From Monarcha castaneiventris obscurior (lineage: Eukaryota > Chordata > Aves > Passeriformes > Monarchidae), in assembly GCA_026261815.1 (NCBI GenBank), contig JAMPIT010000885.1, forward strand, positions 298,501 through 362,500: a stretch of DNA of 64,000 nt, given 5' to 3'. The notes under the pieces were generated by a model, which saw nothing but the letters and a program-made list of their open reading frames with translations, was not told the DNA's origin and ran no database searches. Made by a program: the position numbers and the translations under genes. Of this stretch, positions 26,901-35,900 are shown piece by piece (position 1 is the first letter of the stretch; each line of letters opens with the position of its first letter).

Positions 26901-29900
26901 CTGATGACACCTCACTCCCACCAGCAGCGCCGGTGGCTGCTGGGAGCTGCCAAAATCCAGAGCTGGGAGTGCAGGACCATTTTTAGGGATGAACATCTCC
27001 ATGCTGTTGTTTTGACAGCCCCCTTCCATGGCCACGCTGAGCTTCCTTGGATGGGAGAGAATCAGCCAAGCCCTGGGAAGAGCAGGTTGAGCTCCAGCCC
27101 TCATCCATCATCCTCAGAAAGGTGGTCCAGGCAGCAATCCCAAAATAAGTCCCAACAGGATTTTGTTCCTGCTCTTCCCTGCTCTTTCCCAAGTCCCAGG
27201 CAAACCCGGGACAACAAAACCCGGTGTCTTGTCCAAAACCAGCTCCTCCAGCCCAATTAACCTCCTTGGGATCTCCCAGCACCACTGCTGTGGGGGTAAA
27301 TCGTTGTTAAGGCTTTGGTGGTTTGAATCCGTGAAATCAAGCACTTGGAAAAACCGTGGGCGAGTGTGGAATGTCCCAGAGTAGGAAATTATTTTTAGCA
27401 GTGTTTTTTCATGGAATGTTCTTTTGATGCGGAGAAGAAAACACCAACACATCCCTCTCTCCCTTCAGCAAGGTGTTGGTGCCACCTGAAGGAGCTCAGC
27501 TGTGGATTCCTGGGCTCCCACAGGGTTTTCCTTGCCTTTCCCAACTCCTCTCCCTCTTTCCCTGGCAGTGCAAGAAGAAGCACACGCTGGTTTGTCCCGA
27601 CTTTGCCAAGAAAGGCGTCTGTCCCAAGGGTGTCCGGTGCAAACTCCTGCACCCCAAGAAGAGACGTCACCCACAGCAGGTTGGAGGTGATGGAGACCAC
27701 AACAACCCCCCTTCCAAGTGGAGACGGATCCAGGAGGTGTCAGGCAGGTAGGAAAGAGCTCATTTTGCTTCTTTCAACACTTTTCTTCCCAACCTGCACC
27801 AGATCTTTCCTCTTCCAGGTGTTTTCCCTCTGTGTCCTGTGGTATAGTTTAAGGTGTTGTTGATGTGGGTCACTGTGGTGCTTCCTGATGGAGCCACCCT
27901 TGGGATGGGCAGTGTCCATGCTTGAGGAAGAGCTGATGGAAAGAGTGGATTCACGCTTAGGAATGTGCCATCCAGGGCTTTGGCACCTCCAAGTATCTCT
28001 GAGGCTTTTGTTAGACCTTCCTGTAGGAGATGGAGGAGTCCTGATAGGAGATTCCACTGCTGGAAGTGGGTCCAGGTTATCCCCAGTGATGTGGGAAACT
28101 GGAAAACATCATCATCCCTCTTCCTTTTGTCCGTGTTGGAGAGTAGAGCTGAGCCCTCTCCATGGCATGGAGGGGCTGGAGAATCAGAAATGGGAGTGGA
28201 CATGGAGATAAGAGGCTTAGGAAAAGTTTGGTACCGGGCTGGGCACCAAATCCTTGGAAGCTCTGTGAGTTCTCCCCGATGTTTTGGGTGCTGGGATGGA
28301 GCCGCAGGCTGATGATGGATGTGTTGATCCTCATCCTCACAGGGAGATGGATTTTCCTAAGCTTGGCACATCCTCTGCCCTCACCCCCAAGTCCTACCTG
28401 CAGGACAGCTATATCCCAATGGAATTAAAATTAAAGCCAAACAGAAATTCGGTTTAAAAAGCCAAAATCTCCAAGTCCTGCTCAGTGGGAGGAGAAAGGA
28501 TCGATTTGGGTGCTTGGCTTCTCCGTGGCTTTTTGCAGCGGGAGGTGGCAGTGAAGGTGGGATGGAAAGGGATGGACCTGGGAGCTTTTCCAGGCTGGTC
28601 CATGCTCCTGGAATCCTCCATGGTCTGGGCCTGGGCCTCATCCTGGCCCTGCCTTGTAAGGTAGCAGAGGGGGACGAGCAGCTCCACGGGTTCTCCGAAC
28701 TTATCCCGGGTGACAGAAGAGCCTTGGAATGACACCCAGCTCACGTTCCCGGTGTGAACGAAGTGTAAAATAGCTCCTTGCTCTTTTTAGGGAAGGAGGA
28801 ATGAGCTCAGGCCTGGCTGGTTGGGAGGCTCCTGGCGTCCTCCGCTGGGAAGGGAGCACGCCCCAGCTTGGAAGCTGCTCCAGAGAGGTTTTTTTTCCTT
28901 TATTGGCACCGTCATGGGAGATGTCAAAGGAGCTGGAGTGTCAAGTTAGCTTGGGAGAGGGTGGCAGGGCTGGGGATGAGCCAAGCCCAGCAGGACATCT
29001 CCAAGCCATCCCAACTCCCCACGCCCTCCACCTCCCCTTCCCCCTGCTCAATCCCAGACAGGAGCCCAGCACCTCCACAAGAATCTGAGGAGCTGGGAAC
29101 CTTGCAGGGAAGTGCAGGACAGAGAATCCAGCTGGGGAGGGAGAAACTCTGGCTGAATCCATGCTGGCTCCAGGGAAGTCAGGGATACAGCATGGCCTTG
29201 GATGGAGACCTGGGAGCTCCAAGCCTCTTCCATTGCATGTGTTGCCATGCCCAGCATTGCCAAGAGGGATTGTTTTACTTTTCCTTAGTGTTTTTCCCAT
29301 CTGCCTCCTGCAGGAATCATCCAGCTCAGCTCCAGGATGATGGGGAAATTCCTGGTCCCTCCGGTGCAGAGCAAGAGGTGAAGTTTTGGAAAGAGGAGGA
29401 CTCCAAGCCAAGCAGCTGCCTGCAAAAGCTGCCATCCTTCATCTCCCTCCGATCCCCAGAATCTCCCAGTTCCCAGGGCTGCAAAGGGGAGAAGGATGAG
29501 GATGAGCCGGAAGATGAGCCAGGTAGGAATCACATCCTCTGCTAGGAGCTGCTCTGCTTTTCCAAGAAAAAAAATTATTCCCTGCTGCTCTTCATGGATT
29601 TTGGTGGGATCCATGTTCCTTGGGAGTCACCAAACCAGTTAAGACTGGGAGCCCAAACTGGGATGGCAGTTGGGATTTCCATATGGGCACAAATTCTTGT
29701 GTCTGTTCCCAAAAACTGTGTGTGAGGACTTTGTCCCCCGTATTTTATCCACTCCTTCCTTATCCTCTAAATTATCTGATGATGAATCCGGTCTCATTTC
29801 CATGATGGAATTGCAGCGCTGCCCTATAGGGAAGGTGTTTAGTGGGATGCAGGGATGCTCTGCCTCTGGAGGACCTCTGGACCATCCATCACACCTGTTT

Positions 29901-32900
29901 CCCAGCAGGAAATAGCTTGGAAGCTTTCCAGTAAAAACATTCCAGTGGGAGGTGGGATGGAGTGTTTGCAGTTTGGAAGTTTGAAGGAAGATCCGCGTTC
30001 GTCTGGGATTATCTGCTTTGGAAGTCAGTAAAATTTTTGGAAAATGCAGTTTAGGATGAGCAGAAATTTTTAGGAATTCTGACATGTGAGAGCAAACAAA
30101 TTCTGCTTGTCTGATGTTTTCCTTGGTTCCTCCTCTCCTAATTCAGCTCCTCTACAGGGAAATCCTTTACTCACCAGTAAGGGATGGGATTTTGGGGTGC
30201 TCCAGGGATGTACCCCCAGGAGTAGAAGTGATGGAGATGTCAAGGGTGGGATTGTGCCTGGTTGTTCCCAGCTCTGAGTGGGAGTTTTTTGGCTGGATGA
30301 TGCTCCACACTTCCCTTTTCCCCTCCCATCCTTCTCCAGAGGGATGCGCAGCTTCCTCGTCTCCGGAGCACCCTCCTGGAATGGTCTCAGAAATCACAAT
30401 ATTTTGTGGGAGTAATGATGAAATTCCCAATTACCAGCTTGTCTGGTGTGGCTCAGTGTGAACCCTTCCCATCTTTGATCCCTGCTTTCCATGTAGCCAG
30501 AGCATGCTGGGATAAGGGATGAATTCCGTTGCAAAAGCCAGGCTGGAGCATTTACAGGATCATCCATAAGGATCTGGAAGGCTCTGCCTGGCTCGGCCGC
30601 TTCAAGCCAGGGAGGGTTGAGATGCCTTAACACTGTCAGAAAGAGAATTCCCAGGATTAACAACATATTCCCGAAGTCACAGACGAGCGCGGGCGCTGTT
30701 GAACCACGGTGTGGTGGAGACAGTGAGGGGACCATTCCGGCTGGGAATGCTCCTCTCTACAACACGGAGTGAAACACTCGGCTTCCCTTTCCAGGGATTT
30801 CCTCTCCCCTCCTTCCTTTTCCTTGGCCCTGGTCCAAACTCCCTTTTGATCTTGCGAAGTGTTCCCAAAGCAGTGGCTTAATTGGGGTTTTTAGCTCCAT
30901 GATGAAGTCGGAGCAATTAATCCCTGGACAAGAACAGTATTGAAATGCCTTGGAATACACTTGGCAGCCTGGAGTAACTCAGGAGCAAGGGCATCCTTTT
31001 CCTCTTAATTCCAATGTCTGCATCCAGGGGAGAATGATTTCCAGGTGTTTTGGGTGGGAGGATGAAGAGGAGGAGCTGGTCCAGTTGGGAATGTCGGCAG
31101 GAAGGCTGGGTGAAGCTGGCAGGTACAAGGTCAGAGCGCTCATCCCTCCGTGCTCCTTTGCCCAGGGAAGCTCATGGCATTGGGAAAGCAGATGCTGGAG
31201 GATCCATAGGAAAGGAAAACCAGGCAGGGATCACAGATGGTTGTAAAATCATCTGATAATGAAGTGATTTCCCTGTCAAAGCAATGGCGCGCTGAGTCTG
31301 GACATGGGAATGCTGATCCATGGGTTTGCCCATCCTTGGGTCTCATTTTAATCCCAGCTAAGGGATTTGGGGGCACAGCAGCCCCCAGGGGCCCCCAAAT
31401 CCAGTGGGAGAAGAGGACTCCTGGCCACCACCCCAAGAGGATGCGGGATGAGGCCGTCGATGCTCCTAAGGGACCAAACACTTTGTGGTGGCCCCGTCAC
31501 CTGGACTGGACTCCGTGATCCTTGTGGATCCCTTCCGGTATTCCTGCATCCCTTCAGAATATTCGGTGATTCTGAGATTGAGTTTGGAGCTGAGCGGGCA
31601 GTCGGGGTGAGGCCTTGGGTAGCTCTAGGAAGTATCCAGAGTCTGGGGTGGGATTTGGGGAGCTGTGCCAGTGATAACGTTGGGTTTGTGCTTGGGAAGC
31701 CTGAAGCTGACACACAAATTACTGGAATGGTAAATAAGGAGGAGGACAGGTTGTTATTAAGGGATGAGCTGAATTCCTTGGTTAAAGGGTCGCAACTGGA
31801 GAAAATGCCCTTTTAATCCTGGGAAATGCAGGAGGAATGAAGGAAAAAAACACCGGCTCCGTGCACGGGAAGGATGGGGAGGGGGTCTGGAGATGACCTT
31901 TAAGGACCAGCATGGGCAACAGCATCAGCTTGCGGGGTCTCAGTGGGGGTCTGGGCTCGGGATATAGGGAAAGGGGATTGGAAAGGAGGGATGTGGTCTG
32001 CGTGCGTGGAGCAGAGCTGCTGTCGTGTTCCCAACCCTCCAGAGAAGCCTGGAAATTTGAGGTCGGAGGAGTAATTTGTTGACAAGGTGGTGATTACATA
32101 AAGGTTGATCTTGGAGGTCTTTTCCAACCTAAATGATTCCGGGATTCTGTAATTTGAGGGCGCCAGTGCTTTCCAAGCATCCTTCAGAAAGCCAATCCGT
32201 GCGGCACAGGGAGAGCCAACCACTCCCAGCTGAACATCCCGAATGGGAAGGGTGGGTTTGGTGGCATCCCACCTTCACCTTGCGTTATCCACCCAGGAGC
32301 ACGGAGCCGGAGGGAGAACAGGCTTCCCTACCCCTCCGACTCCTGTTTTCCAGGTAATGGGCTTTTCCATATTTCACCTTCCAGTTAAATCGCCTGTGCT
32401 GGAGCCTAACTGGCCTCCCCGCGCTAATTGCACCAATGCAAACCATTCCAATCGAGTGCTAATTTAATTAGAAAGCACCCATTTTAGTTAATTTGTTCGA
32501 GAAGATCACTGCAAACTCCTGGAGAGAACAGATGTTCCCCTCTCCCCCGATGAACATTCCGGGCTTTGTAAATGGCTCCGCTCAGCCTTGTTTAGGAGAG
32601 AAAAGAGGATTTTATAGCCGCAAACGACCCTTTCTGTAAACATTTTACAGCTCTCTGCACGTTTGAGTGACGATAAACCCCGAGCAGCTCGGCGGGCTGC
32701 AAATTTGGGACCATACGGCCGTCATTTTATTGTCATATTTCACCGTCGTAACGTTAATGGAAGATGCTCGCTCCAGTCTTTTTTAACGGCTCCGCTGAGC
32801 ACGCTCAACCGCCTCGGCTTCCGAGGAATTCGGGGAGGTGCGGCAGCAGCTTCTGGGTTTGTTTATGGCTTCCAGTTCTGGAGGGATAAGTTTGGGAATG

Positions 32901-35900
32901 TGGATTTTCACCTCTTTTCTCGCCGTGCTTGAGAGACGACCCCAACAGGGCACAGAGCTGCCACTGCCCCCCTTGGTGGTGGGTCCTGAGCCAACCATTC
33001 CTGGCTCCGGGAATCAGAGAATATCCCAAACTGGAAGGGACTCACAAGTCCAACTCCTGGTCCTGCACAACCCCAATTTAATTCAGGAGAAAGCTGGTGC
33101 TGTCGCCCTCCATGTGGATGTGGCCAGTCCCCCTTGGATCCTGTGGGATGTTCATCACCCTCAGCATCTCCTTCAGTGTTTCTTCTGCCACCAGATCTTT
33201 GCTCAAGAACTTTTTTTGGCAGCCAGGTGAGGCAACCAAGCCTTTGATCGGTGCGAGCCCCCTGAGGTCTTCTGCTCCTGTAGGATAAATGATCAGGATA
33301 CGGACAGGGAGCAGGAAATCTCCATCATTCTTCCTGGTGGGATCCATGAACTCATAACTCAGGAGCCTCAGAAGGACTCTGGGGCAGCTTGGACCTTCCT
33401 TGGTTGGAAGGTGGCACCTTCCCAATTCTCCTCCTTGCACTTGGCAGATCCTCTTCTAACGGAGAGGATGAAAATGCACCTGGCAGGTGGTGATGGGATG
33501 CTCCCGTTCTCACCTGGATCTCCTCCTTGCCTTGACCATGTTATCCCACTGGTTAGGTGGATGCTTCCCTCGCCAGCATCCTGAAAAATGCATGCAGGGA
33601 GAGAGTTTAGTTAGGGAGGATCAGAATTCTTTCATAACCGAGTTAATGATCCCCTAATAAAAATGAGGTAATAAATTAGCAAATTGCATTTGCTAATTCA
33701 AACATCTGTTGAGCTGCACCCATCCCTCGAGCAGGACGACATGGATCCATTGGATCCCGTTAACAGGCCGGATTCACTTGGATCATTAGCAATTCCATCT
33801 TCTCCTCCTGAGTCAGCAGGTCCTTATGGGTCAGAGGCTCTTTAGGTTGGTTTCTTCCACCTGGGATGTTGGCCATGGGTGCTGGTGGATGTCACCAGGG
33901 GGATTTCAATGAATCCCAGAATGATTTGGATCGGAAGGGACCTTAAAGACCATCTCCTTCCAAACCCCTGTCATGGGCAGGGACACCTTCCGCTATTCCA
34001 GGTTGCTCCAAGCCCCATCCAACCTGGCCTTGAACACTTCCAGGAATGGGGCAACCACAACTTCCCTGGGCAAGGTTCTGGTGGATCTTGCCCATCCCTC
34101 TGCAGCAACGCCTCATAATTTGCCTCCATCTCTCCATCGATTTTAGCCTGGAGAAAAGGAGGCTCCAGGGGGACTTTCTCACTCTCCACAGCTCCCTGAC
34201 AGGAGGTGGAGCCTTGTTGGGCTCTGCTCCCAGGGAACGAGGGACAGGACAAGAGGAAACGGCCGCAAGTTGCACCAAGGGAGGTTCAAGTTGAACATCA
34301 GGGAAGAATTTCTTCATGGAAAGGGGTGGTCAGGCGTTGGAATGGGCTGCCCAGGGAGGTGGTGGAGTCCCCATCCCTGGAGGCATCCAAGGAATGACTG
34401 GATGTGGCACTCAGGGCTCTGGTGACATGGTGGGATCAGTCACAGGTTGGATTTGATGATCTTGGAGGTCTTTTCCAACCTTAATGGTTCTGTGATCCTT
34501 CCATCTCCATCCCCTGCATCCAGCAGACAACCTTTAGGCTTGGGATACCTTCAGCCTTTGGGGTGTCACAGAGGACCCGGGTGTTGTTGGAGGCTGGGGT
34601 TGGATCTTCTCATGCCTTGGTGGCTCTGAGAAGCTCCAAAAGTCAGGAACTTTGCTGTGATTTAATTTTGTCATTCCAAAGTGTCCAATTTAGGACCTGC
34701 CAAGTCTCGCTCCTTTGCCAGGACTGAAATTTTCCATATTAATTTTTTGCCTGTTTTTTCATGGAATCCTAGAATGATTTGGGTTGGAAGAGACCTTAAG
34801 GACCAGCTAATTCCCATGGGCAGGGGCACCTTCCACTAGGATATTTAGACTCATTTTTTAGGGTCTCATCCACCTGTGGCAGAAGATTTGGGTGGAACAG
34901 CAGCGGGATGAGTTTTTAGTGCAGGTTGTCACCACGAGGGTTTAGTGCAGGATGGAGCCAAGGAGATCCAACCCTCCCCATCTGCCTTTTCCTTATGAAA
35001 AATCATATGTGGAAAATTCTGGGATGTAGCCCTTGCTGCTGGGCTTCCCACCCCATCTTTTGTTGTTGAGTGTTATTTAATATTAATAGTAATAGTAATA
35101 GTCATAATAATAGCAGTAATAATAATAATAATAGTAATAATAGCAGTAATAATAATTTATTTTAAAAGGCATCTCCCAGCCCAAGTTTCTCCAGGAGCAC
35201 TTTGGCTACGAACAGAAAATACCTTTCCAAGGCAGATTCAGGCTCTGGACTCCCCTATGGTGTCCTGGACTGGGTTAAGGGATATTTTTCCTTTGGGAAT
35301 GAGGAGGAAAAGTGTGTTTGGAGGGAATTTCTCCTCATGGTGTTAAACCTTGAGCATCCAGCAGGAAAATGCTGGGATGGATCTCGGTGCAGGAAAATGC
35401 AGGACAGGATGAAACCCTCTGGTGGCATCAGGAGAATGATGGAGACCAAACATTCCATCGGGATGGAGGTTGTTCAGGGAAGGAAACCAACAAAAATTCC
35501 AACTTTTCTCTTGCTGGATGATAAAGTTTGGAAAGCTGCAAGGGAGTTTTCTTTCCCTGCATCCCATTGCTTTGGGGCTTGGGGAATCTTCCACCCCTGA
35601 TGTGGGGCATCTCCGGCTGCCTTCCACCTCCCCACCTTGTGGAGAAGCCCAATTTTTTAATCCCTCAGGGATCAGGAATGATGAGCAGGGAGAGGATTTG
35701 GGGCCCAGGCCCAGACCCACCTCCTTTCACCCTTCATCCGAGAGGATTCCCCACCTTGAAATCCCTTTCAATTCGTCTAAGATCAGCATCTGGATGAAAC
35801 AAATTTGGTTTTAACTTCCCTGTCGGATGCAGCTGGAGCCGCTCGGCTCCGGCTGGGGGAAAACCAGGTTTTATTGAAAAATCTAATGGTGCCACCTGAA

